From positions 437,577-501,576 of the forward strand of contig VUYV01000330.1 of the NCBI GenBank assembly GCA_008711295.1: a stretch of DNA of 64,000 nucleotides, read 5' to 3'. The position numbers and the translations under genes are program-made. The notes below the pieces were generated by a model. That model made no database searches. It saw only the letters and a program-made list of their open reading frames with translations, and was not told the DNA's origin. This stretch comes from Anarhynchus alexandrinus (lineage: Eukaryota; Chordata; Aves; Charadriiformes; Charadriidae). Shown one piece after another: positions 1 to 9,330 of this stretch (its first letter is position 1; every line of letters begins with the position of its first letter).

Positions 1-37
1 CCCCTCCCCGTGGCAATGGGGCTGCTTGAGGCTGGTG

Positions 38-52
38 CTGCTGCTGCTGCTC
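38..52 (+). repeat. Short CTG trinucleotide tract, possible counterpart of human CTG18.1
   Basis: Four perfect CTG units (38-49) are followed by CTC, preceded by imperfect GCTGGTG. The tract lies about 750 bp upstream of the TCF4 exon. In human, an expandable CTG repeat (CTG18.1, linked to Fuchs corneal dystrophy) followed by CTC units lies in the intron upstream of this exon. Orthology is inferred from position and composition only; the tract here is short and not expanded. Confidence 0.5.
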
Positions 53-156
53 CAGACTTGGCTTGGGAGGGATGGCTTGGGGAAGTTTGGCCAGGAAACG
101 TAGCCTGAGGCAGCTTTGCAGCCCCCTCTTTGCTTGTTGCACTTTTTCCATTTGTT

Positions 157-172
157 CCTTCGCTTTTTGCAG
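157..172 (+). promoter_or_regulatory. Possible alternative 3' splice site
   Basis: A pyrimidine-rich stretch (TTCCTTCGCTTTTTGCAG) ends in CAG before GCTCTGACTC. It has acceptor-like form and could define an alternative TCF4 5' exon beginning at 173. No transcript evidence is available, so this is inference. Confidence 0.3.
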
Positions 173-252
173 GCTCTGACTCAGGGAAGGTGCGTATTAT
201 CCACTAGACACGTCGAAGAAGAGAGAAACCAATTAGGGTCGAAATAAATGCT

Positions 253-306
253 AGGGAGAGAGAGAGGGAGCGAGAGAGAGGGAGAGAGAGGGGGAGAGGG
301 AGAGAG
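253..306 (+). repeat. GA-rich purine tract
   Basis: About 54 bp made almost only of A and G, mainly GAGA with GGG interruptions; the only other base is a single C in GCGAG. Such tracts are common in 5' leaders and proximal promoters of vertebrate genes. It is followed by an apparently unique sequence starting CCTTGCTTCAAATTGC. Confidence 0.75.
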
Positions 307-789
307 CCTTGCTTCAAATTGCTCTCGTGTTAGAGACGAAATGAGAATTTAGGGCAGGTGGCACTTTGCATTATTATTATTTGGGTTCACATATGACAGG
401 CAAATCCTAAAGCGGGATGGAAATGGACATTGCTACGTTTATGGCCAAGGTTTCAACAACAAAAAAAACTTTTTTCGCCTTTGTGAGTGTGAGAGTTGGA
501 GAGGGGAGCGAGCCCCGCTTCCCAGCCTGGAGAACGCTGCCGGGGCCGGGGGCTGCTCGAACTCTTCGGGAAGCGAATATTGTTTGGGGAGCTAATGAGC
601 CTAATAAAAACGTGATGATGGTGGTGAGGGGCTGGTGGGGGCCGTAAGAAATATTGACTCGTTTTCAGGTCTGTGGGGGCTGATGTTTCGTGGTAGACGA
701 ACTATTAATGTAGCTCACAGCGAATGTGGAAGGAACTTTTGACTAACAGTGGACTCGGGAATCTCTTGTTTTCCAGTAGTAATGCCTCT

Positions 790-802
790 TTGTTTTTTTT
801 AG
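790..802 (+). promoter_or_regulatory. TCF4: 3' splice site of the TCF4 exon
   Basis: A run of eight T residues runs directly into AG immediately before the exon ATG. This is a standard vertebrate polypyrimidine tract and acceptor, and it fixes the exon start at 803. Confidence 0.88.
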
Positions 803-875
803 ATGTTTTCACCTCCTGTGAGCAGTGGGAAAAATGGACCAACTTCCTTGGCAAGTGGACATTTTACTGGCTCAA
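803..875 (+). CDS. TCF4: TCF4 (E2-2/ITF2) internal coding exon, activation domain 1 region
   Basis: This 73-bp exon reads ATG TTT TCA CCT CCT and so on, giving 24 codons plus one base: MFSPPVSSGKNGPTSLASGH then FTGS. It matches residues about 25-48 of the long TCF4 isoform. The paralogue TCF12 differs clearly here (I recall NSGKTRPTTLGSS), so TCF4 is preferred. TCF4 is a nuclear class I bHLH transcription factor that binds E-boxes (CANNTG) as homodimers or with tissue-specific bHLH partners. This exon belongs to the N-terminal activation domain AD1; the bHLH domain lies far downstream outside the window. The exon starts in phase 0 after a T-rich tract and AG, and ends with TCAA before GTATGT, so the next exon must complete an A-starting codon. 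The ATG is internal in the long isoform but could serve as a start for transcripts beginning just upstream. The fragment is partial because one exon lies in the window. Confidence 0.93.
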
Positions 876-882
876 GTATGTA
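874..882 (+). promoter_or_regulatory. TCF4: 5' splice site of the TCF4 exon
   Basis: The exon ends AA and is followed by GTATGTA, a reasonable U1 donor. Reading through would leave the recognisable TCF4 protein at once, so the boundary is well supported. Confidence 0.88.
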
Positions 883-3800
883 ACATTTTTCTTTCGTATG
901 TAGTTAAATTGTTGTTAGTTATTTATCCATAGGCATTACCTTTGTTGTGGTTGTGTTAATCTCTTCTGGGGAGCAGATTCATTCAGATTTGAGCGGAATT
1001 ATTCCTAAGCGCTGGCTGCTATTATTATTATTATTATTATTATTTCCACAAACCCTTGACATTTTCACAGTATTTCCATACATTTATGATTTTTAAAAAA
1101 AAAAAACCCTTAAACTTCTCGTCTGTATAATTGTTCAAGGTGAGCTAGCTTAAATCTTTTTTTTCTTTTTTCAATTGAGCATTGGAGATTTTTCTTTGCA
1201 GCTTCAGATGCTATCTTTTGTATGGCAGAAATTATAATTGAAACGTCTTGTGTGAGAATTAATTTTGTGAATAAGAATTGAAGGCTGCTTAAATTAAATA
1301 AATAAATCAGCAAGTATGCGAGTATAAACACCAACCTCTTCCGGGAAAAGAACTCTTTAGTATTAGAGATCACTGTTTGCTGATGGAACATTTTTCGGCG
1401 AATTAAAATCTTCAGGCTAGTTTCTTTTCCTGGTGGAAGACAGGGCATTTTCTTTCTAAATATTTGACTGCTTTTGAAGACTCCCTGAAATTTAACTGGA
1501 GGATTTGTTTGTTTGCATGTTTGTTTATTTGGCTGTAGTAGTACTATATGGGCAAGTTCTGCATTCCATAAAAACAGGAGTCCTGTTTGATGACAAAAGA
1601 AATATCGGAGCTCTTTGCGGGAGAACATATGTGTACAATGATTGTCTGGCAACTAAAGTTTTATATAGAGGCTTTTATACGCCTGACAAATTAGAAGTAA
1701 AACTAGCAAAGATACTCACGCGTTTGAAATTTCCTTACTCTTCTATTAAGTCCGTTTAAGAGGGTTCCCTGCCTTGCGGATGTGGTGTTTTGGACAGGAC
1801 GCAAATACATCTCCGGGTAGAGAGTTGCAGTGTTTTAAAAGCGCAGGCAATCACACATACCAACACACTGTACGTAGTATTGTTATACACAGAGTACTGT
1901 TCTAAATCAGATGGTAAATTTGGACAAGTCTTCACTGCAAACTGCCAGTGGATATCTAGATATAAACACGTCATTGCGTATAGTTTCATGCCTGGTATTT
2001 GCAGTTTGTACTCAATTAAAGGAACCTCTTCTGTGTATTCGGTATAGCCATTTTTATTAAAGGCACTAGTACGTCAATTAACTTTTTATTTCCAAAGAAG
2101 GGCTTCCTAATTTGAGGGTAGTCTGTGATACACGTTTTAAAGATACTACATCAAATGCCGCCTACAATTATTAAGCACTTGTTTTGTGAATTTTATTCTA
2201 TTCAGACTTTCAAATTAATAACAGGTTTTTGTGTTATCTTCACAAATGTGGTTATAGTATGGATATAGCCACTTGGAGAATTTTACTGTTAGGTCTGAAT
2301 AACTTTCCAAACGTAATTTGCTTTATATCTGTCAAGCTAAAGATTTTAATCCTATTTTTTGTCATTTTCTGCATTACATAATTTTAATAACTGATTTAAC
2401 TGAATACATAATATTCACTATATTTGTTTTCACTGGAGAGAAGCAAAGAGTGTTTGTGCCAGACAAATCAATTTGTCATGCTTATATACCAGTCAATGCA
2501 GCAACTAACACTTGGTCTAACAGCAATTGACTAGATAGTTATATTTAATAAATGCATCGTAAACCTCATCTGTGAAGTCATTTTGATCAGAAATACCACA
2601 GCATAGCAAACGTGGACAGTGAGTGAAATCGAGGGGTTACACTGTTTTTTATTGTCTCGACGTCTGAGAGCATGCAAGTAACTTTGACGCATCACTTTAG
2701 ACATACAAACAATTTAATGAGCTGAAGTAAGTTACTAATATTAAGTTATAGACCATTGAAAATAACACCTGGACCCTCCCACACTGTAACAACATGTAAA
2801 TGCTTGAATACACCAGTGTCTGGTGGTGGAGGATGAAGTGCCCCGCTTGATAAAGGGACGTATGCTGCGTGTTGGTAGATTGTTTGCATAATGGCACGCA
2901 GCACAGGGTACGCTCTTCTCGGGGAAAATCATTCTGAATTTACTACATGAATGTCTGTGGCTCAGTTATTAGACGGGGAGTTTTGTAGCGAGTGAGCAGT
3001 GATTTCAAAAAAAAGTTGTCAGAGTCTAGGCATGGGTGAATCGCCCCTGGCTGGTGCGCGGTGCGCGGGTGGGTGTGCGGCCTGAAGATACACTTGCGTG
3101 AAGGAGAAGCGTGGCTATTGTTTCCCGGTGCTCTTGCTGGCCAGCTAGCTCTGTGCCAGAGTCTTGCTCCTGGAGAATATTTGGTGTGCGGTGTTGGAAT
3201 GAGCCGGGACTCGAGAAATTCAGATTTGATATGTTAGTGCCCAGACAACCGGTTCAAGAAATGTTTTCTATTACCGTATGGAAGGATTAAAGATAGCTCC
3301 ATTAATAACATATGAATAACGTTTATTATTCTAATTGTGCATATTGATAATATGAAATTTTAGCGATCCGAACACAGCCTGTTCTTCCTTCTGGACAGAT
3401 GCCCTTCTGAAGTTTGAGCTGACCTTCTCTTAATGGTCCTCTTTTAAAAATTGTATTTACTGAGATGGAGAAGCACAGATGTCATTCCTCCGCGTTAACC
3501 TGAAACTCCTCTTCCAAGAGGGGAGGAAAAAAAAAAAAAGCCCCAAACCGACCCCAAAGAAAAGTAATCCCAAGCAGTGAAGTGAAACTAACTGTACTTT
3601 AGGAAGTGTGGTAATATTTCATGCTTAAAGTCATCTTAATAGCTTTTTACTCATCTAATATATGATGCTCTATTGTGATTTGTAATGTGTGAATGAAAAT
3701 AAAGTAAAGCCACATTTCCTTTTAATCTTTAATTTCACAAACATGGCTTCTTACCATGTTAAGAAATGGTGAGGGCTGCAAGGGAGAAAGGAATGTAACC

Positions 3801-4096
3801 TGAGCCTCAGCCGTGACATTCCCATGGAGCATTTTTCACATGAAAGGCTTTTGTCAACCCAGTAAAGGACCAGGAGTTTTTGTTTGATGTTTGCAGGTGT
3901 TCAGCAGAGAGCACTAAAACAATTCAGCCATGCTGGTTTAGAGACTCTGACCTTAACGGGGGGAACTGGTGAAGACTGAAATTATTTTTAAGAAAACTCC
4001 CCTGGAGTTACCTCAAATTTATATTGTATTTGTAAAGTGATTTAATACCTGTTACTTAAATTGAACAATACACATCCATTAGAATGAAGCGTGGGG
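876..4096. other. TCF4: Intronic sequence, no gene seen
   Basis: AT-rich sequence with many TAAT and ATTTA motifs. Frames such as 1110-1652 (minus, 180 codons) and 1505-1759 (plus) have biased, lysine/phenylalanine-rich or cysteine-rich composition and no recognisable domain. A small GC-richer patch lies near 3050-3075, and an A-run near 3528-3539. Confidence 0.6.
1020..1044 (+). repeat. (ATT)n microsatellite
   Basis: About eight uninterrupted ATT units lie in the first kilobase of the intron. Confidence 0.9.
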
Positions 4097-4148
4097 TTTC
4101 TTTTTCTTTTTTTTTTCCTTTTTCTTTTTTCTTTTTTTTTTTTTTTTT
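4097..4148 (+). repeat. T-rich pyrimidine tract
   Basis: About 52 bp of T with scattered C, ending in a run of 17 T residues. It is read as A-rich low-complexity on the minus strand. No element body was recognised upstream that would make it a retroposon tail. Confidence 0.8.
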
Positions 4149-6179
4149 AAGTGTGGCAGTTTCCAAAATAACATTAATTTTCCCAGATCTTCTAAAATTT
4201 TCTGAATAGTTTACCTTAGCTTCCGCAGGAGAATCATTTGTCATAATCTAAGTGCGAGCCATTGTAAAATAAGGGGAAGACGATGATCGCTGGTGCTTGA
4301 TTTTGGGAATGGATTTTGAAGCAGTTTCTCGACAATTGTGGTACTGAAGAATTTGCTAGGTCTCTCACATTTGGCATATTTCAGTTTTCGAACTGTTAAT
4401 CAAAGCCCACATCTTCCTGATTATGTTCAATTTCTGCTTCTTCTATTTTCAGTATTTAATTTTACCTAAGTTTTCAAGCATCTGTTATAGATTGCCCACT
4501 ATGTATATGTTTGAATATTGTGTAGGTGTGAGCAGCAGTAGAATAACCAAATTATTATGATTGGCCATTCCTATTGGACACACACAAAAAAAAATATCTA
4601 AAATCTTTGCTAGCACAGACATCACTGAATAAAGCTGTCAGTTTAAAGGATTTAAAGACTTGCTTTTAATTTTGCCATTAGTTTGATTAGGGCTTGTCCT
4701 GCATTAAAATAACAGCGATTACAAATTAATACATCTTTAACTAGAGAACCACAAATTCAGCTCGATTTTGAAGTCCTTTTTTTACTTTGAATGTGTCTGA
4801 GTAAATTATAACCAAATATAGTTTTTTAAGTACAGTTCATTTTTTTGGAGTGTGGCCTTTTGGGAAAAGCTGCATAATTTTGCTATTATTGGTGGATCAT
4901 CAGAAAAACTGAGGTTAAATACAATCTCTATCTTGAAAACATTTTGGTAGCTGCTCAGGTTAGGCGCAGGTCAGGATGCGTGCGCAAGTCCCGTTAGTGT
5001 CCGCAGGAATAATGCCGGTGTGTGCTAGGGAAGAATACACCCTTTACCGGGGAGGATGTGGGAAGAATGTGATTTATTTGGGGGGTTATAATGCAGAATT
5101 GCCACTCAAAAGAGCAAAAAATTAATACATGAGAAATTTGAAGCATAGGGATGAGAGAAGTACTTTTAATAATGAAGAAGTGTAGTAGGTACGTGGCTAT
5201 TGCCGTTACAGAGGTGACTCTGGCGGGTAGTCCACGTTTGTAATGGTATATGTCAGAAAACACAGAAAATGATGATTGACTTTGGGTGTTGGCTTTGCTT
5301 GCGTGTTGCACCACGTTCCTCCGTTTGCCAGGCGGCATTCCAGGTCTCCAGCGTGCCGGTGCGCGGGGCACGGCACCGCCGAGCCCCAGCCCCTCCAGCC
5401 CCCGGCCCCGTCCGGCTCGGCTGCTGCTGGCCCGTGGCTCCGCTCCGTGATCCTCCTCTCGTGGTTTGCCTGGTGGAAAATACTCGAGGCTTTAGCTACG
5501 TAGATACACAAAGGCAACCGCTTCCATATTTTTCATCCCTAATGTTTCGTAATTATGATTAAGAAGAAGAAGAATGCTAGTTACCTCCCATCCTTCCAGC
5601 TATGTTTACTTGAGAAGCGTTCGATCCTCCTCCCCTCCGAGTCCTATTAAAGAGAGTACTGTGGGGGCAGAGAAAGACCCACGCTATGGTATTTGAGTTG
5701 GCCCCAGACACCGTAATGCATACTTGGAGGAGCTAAATATTTAGTTACAAAGAAGAGAGGTTACTTCGGAGTTTGTGTCTTGCTCGCAGTGGCAAACTGA
5801 GTGCATCCTGCAGAGGACGTTCCAGAGACACAGCCACCTACAATCACTCACGTATATTTAAATCTGGAAGCTGAAATCCTGTCTTGGTAATTAAAAACAA
5901 AACAAACACCAAAAAGACACACAAAAAAAAAAAAGACCTGAATCCCCTTGACTTCTGGTTTTGGAAGAAAACTGGCCTTATTAAATGGGAGAGGGTCTCA
6001 ACAAATACTCTGCAAAAAGGTTGCGTTGGATCTCATCTCAGAGAATTGTGTCTGAAAGAGTTGAGTCATGCCTGTTGGATACTGTAGCTTTTTTTTTTTT
6101 TAAAATACTCTGTGTCATAATCATTGCATGTCTACCTTGTCAAGACTCCTGAATATATTTAATAATTCAAAAACATTAG
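4149..6179. other. TCF4: Intronic sequence with a GC-rich patch, no gene seen
   Basis: Mostly AT-rich, with a GC-rich patch at about 5335-5460 (runs of CCCCAGCCCC and CGGCTCGGCTGC) that opens overlapping frames on both strands. These frames (5269-5562 plus, 5206-5517 minus) are composition artefacts. A short A/C-rich stretch lies at 5896-5936. Confidence 0.55.
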
Positions 6180-6560
6180 CTGTCTGAGAGACTGAAATGC
6201 TTGGGGGCCAGATCCAGCCAAATGTCACTTGGAGGAGACGTTTGTGCCTGCCATTGCCAGATTTAGCAGTAACAAATAATGTTTTAGATTATTCAGTGGA
6301 TGCGAGGTATCTGTGAACAAAGTGTGTCTGTTAAAGCAGTGAACTTAGGGCTGACTTGGAATTAAGTAGGAGTACAAAGCTTGTGTAACGTGTTCAGTGA
6401 GGGATGTGGGAACAAAAGGCATTTGGGAGCGTGTGAGGTACAATTTGGCTTCTTCCCATTAGATTTGTGCTTGTACCACTCCCAAATTCGTATTGATTCT
6501 TGTCATAGGCAAACGCAGCTCCCATTGACTGAATTCCCAAGAGACATTAAATAGGCACAA
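6180..6560. repeat. Possible ancient amniote repeat remnant
   Basis: Contains GGGGCCAGATCCAG near 6204 and GCAGCTCCCATTGACTGAATTC near 6510. These phrases recur in old interspersed repeats of birds, crocodiles and turtles. The remainder is too diverged to assign a family. This is recognised by eye only. Confidence 0.35.
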
Positions 6561-8769
6561 ACAATTGTCAGCCTGCGCATCTCGTGAACACCAGGTCACA
6601 AAAATTTCAATCTTTCACCACTTCCACTTATTTTTTGACTTCTGCAGAAAGAACATGTGATTTAATTTATTATTTTTATCCCCCTCCCTCCCGTGCTTTA
6701 AACCACTACTGAATTTGGAATTGCTTTGATATTTTACTTACCTAGATGTAAGCGCGCGCTTTGGGATCCCAGGAATGTTGCGAATGAACTGCTTGACATT
6801 TTTTCGACAAGATCAGCAAATATCTTTACCATACTATAGTAATGAGGAAATCACTTAAATAACAGATGAACAACTAAGTCACATAAACATATATAATAGA
6901 ACTATGTAATGAAAGTTTATGCTGTTAATTGCTTGAATCTCTCTTAAATGCACAGAATCATGGAGCAGTAAAAGCTGTCATATAAACAGTTTTGGTTTGA
7001 GTTTAAAATTATTTCTTTTTTTTTTTTTTTCATCTGCTATGATAAACAAAGTCATTTTGTAAGCTTTACAGATCAAACATTTACTTCTAATGGTAAACTA
7101 CATTTTGTATCTGGAAATTTGTGTCTTTGCAAGGCCCAGAAAAAGAGTAGAGCCCCGGTGGCCCCAGGCCTGTGGTTTTCAGTGTTTGATATCATGATGT
7201 TATTTAGATCAGTTCCCATAAGCCAAGATAACAGATCTGCAGTTGTTTAATAAGGAACAGGGTATGTGTTTGTAATGGTTTAAAGATCTTTTACCAAAAT
7301 TTTCCCAGATAAATGATACCAGGGAGGTGGTCATAATCAAAGTAGAGCTAAAAAAGGATAGGAATTACATTTCAAGAAGTGGAAATGATTTTATTTTTTT
7401 TTTTAATGTCCTGAATGGTAGGCAGCCTATTGTTTTGAAGCTTATGAAACGCAGCCTTACGAAAGTCAGGTGCCTACATCTCCTAGGGCTCCTCGTAGCC
7501 GGCAGAGGAGAGATCGCCCCAGGGCGGTTCAGCTCAGCGCTGTGAATCATTTTCTGGCGATGCCGGTTCCCTGGCAAAGGACCGAGCGCTTTGCCGAGGC
7601 GTAGCTGGCTGCGTTCTGGCTGTCGAAGGCTAGGTGAGACCGATCCCCCCAGCCAAATCGCACTGTCGTTGCTCAGACAAATTTCTTGTTCGAGGAAGCT
7701 CGCGGTGCGGTCATCGGAGAGAAGAGGTGGCGTAGCCTGGGAATGTTTTACATGTCCTGCTGAAGATGTAGGCATATAAAATTAATATACATGTAATAGT
7801 ATGTGCCATCTGCCAGTGTCTGCACATAGTCCGCAGAGTTCCTCTTGCACCTCGGAAGACAGGAAGAATAACAACAGTTAAAACGAGTCCCTTGAATAAT
7901 TTAATTTGGTGTTATTTATTCTGTACTATTAACCGCTAAGTAAAAGTCACTACCAAATTTCCTCATCTGCCTTTACGCAGCTGATGCTGCCCGTCAGTGT
8001 GAGGCACTGAGATGTTGCGGGGCCTCCAGCTTTTTTGTCACCTGGGAGGTTCCGTGTGCCCCGTGGGCTCTAGCCCAAATGCCGAAATCTGCCTCTTGCC
8101 ATTTGTACCGTTCAAAGGGTTTCAGACCTGTGACTTCGGGGTTTGCGCTGGGGCACAAATCCGTGCTCTTTTAACACCAGCCTGCTAAATTTTCTTCTTT
8201 AACCTGTTTGCAGTGAAAGCTTTCTGCCTAGTGCTTCTTGGCAGAGCAGAAGGGTGGCAATGGCCAAATTCTTAGATAATTTTTCTAATGTTTTCAAAGG
8301 CTGTTGTGTAATTTCTTTTCTTAGCAAACTTACAGAAATAGGAAAAGTGTTGAGAAAGGTTGGCATATTTACTCTTTCTGCCAAGGTAAACACTAGTGCA
8401 GTTGATCTGCATATCAAACAACCAGGTGTATTTAAAAATGCGTTTATCTTGGTGGATTTTAGAGTGGTGAGAAAGTATTTCATGTGAAGGTGCGGTAGCA
8501 GCATTGTTCGTGTGAGAGCTATTGTGACAGTCACCGTTTAATGATGTCTTTCAAGACTACTATTGGTAGTAATGACAATACGTAGCTGCAATCTATTGTT
8601 GTCTGTGCTGGGTATTGATCTATTTTGGAAACAACGCTTCACACGCACTGCTGTATTTGCAGAGTACTCTTGTGGAATTTGTCTAATCCCCTAAGACTTG
8701 ATTTGTTGAATATAATGATTTTCTTTTCACCTGGTGAAAAGGCTTCCGAGGTTAAGATGATGTATCTGG
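6561..8769. other. TCF4: Intronic sequence, no gene seen
   Basis: AT-rich sequence with a T-run near 7016-7030 and a mildly CpG-rich part around 7490-7740. Opposed frames at 7365-7775 (minus) and 7591-7779 (plus) overlap each other and show no domain. Confidence 0.55.
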
Positions 8770-9200
8770 CACTTGGCGGTGCCTTCTGCTCCGCGGTCTC
8801 AGCGGGGTACCGGGGAGCGATGCCGGGCGCTGCGCTTGCGTGTTCGGTAGCCGCTTGGTCCTCTCCTCGCCGAAAGCCTGCTCGTGTTTTCAGCTGGTAT
8901 GAGCGGGCATGGCATCTGGGCTTCCTTTCCTTCATTCAGGGTTTTACTCGAAATCTGCGTCGGCGCGTAAGCCACTACCGCAGAGGGACGCCGACAGCCC
9001 TGGCGTGGGCGCCCGTGTTGTGCCGGGGCAGGGGCAGAGAAGCCGAGGCTCCCGCGCTCTCCGGCTGCCGGGAGAGGCGAAGTGACTCTTGCTGCGGGCT
9101 CTGCGAGCGACGGCAGGCTGTCATCCGCTGCCTGCGAGCTGCCACGCTGCCGGCAGCCTTCCCGGCAGCTCCGGCCCTTCCTGCCCTTTAACATGCTTCC
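8770..9200. promoter_or_regulatory. CpG-rich islet, possible intragenic promoter
   Basis: About 430 bp with clearly more CpG than the flanks (CCGCGG, GCGCTGCGC, GGCGCG, GCGAGCGACGG). It opens a 188-codon plus frame (8625-9191) and a 141-codon minus frame (8799-9224) with low-complexity Arg/Ala/Pro composition, typical of GC-rich DNA rather than genes. TCF4 has many alternative first exons in mammals, so an intragenic start here is possible but unproven. Confidence 0.35.
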
Positions 9201-9220
9201 CATCGCTAGTGCCGCCCTTG

Positions 9221-9314
9221 GCACCCTGCTTCGTGGGGTGTGTGTGTCTGTGTGTGTGTGTATACAGCACCCTGCTTTGTCGTGTGTGTGTGTGTGTACG
9301 GCACCCTGCCTCGT
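9221..9314 (+). repeat. TG-tract/GCACCCTGC mini-repeat array
   Basis: Three copies of GCACCCTGCYTYGT start at 9221, 9267 and 9301. They are separated by two TG-rich stretches (with TATACA and TACG ends). This is a compound array of unit length 34-46 bp whose length varies with the TG number. Confidence 0.8.
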
Positions 9315-9330
9315 CTCTCAGGCCTGATGC

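Larger units (their letters stand above)
1..802 (+). other. TCF4: TCF4 upstream intron or alternative 5' exon/promoter region
   Basis: The stretch before the exon is GC-richer at its left end, then purine-rich, then AT-rich. No coding exon for the preceding residues (the MHHQQRM...LDFSA segment of the long isoform) is present, so it lies to the left of the window. In mammals several TCF4 transcripts start close upstream of this exon, and this sequence would be the avian counterpart (established for mammals, inferred here). An upstream reading frame at 417-647, starting MEMDIATFMAKVS, has no recognised homologue and could be a short upstream ORF in a 5' leader. There is no TATA box that I would call. 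Confidence 0.5.

Noticed and set aside
803..875. TCF12 or TCF3 as the source of the exon
   Set aside because: The SSGKNGPTSLASGHFTGS text fits TCF4; TCF12 has NSGKTRPTTLGSS at this place and TCF3 differs more.
8625..9224. Overlapping long frames of 188 and 141 codons
   Set aside because: They arise from CpG-rich DNA, where stop codons are rare on both strands. Arg/Ala/Pro-rich composition, no domain.
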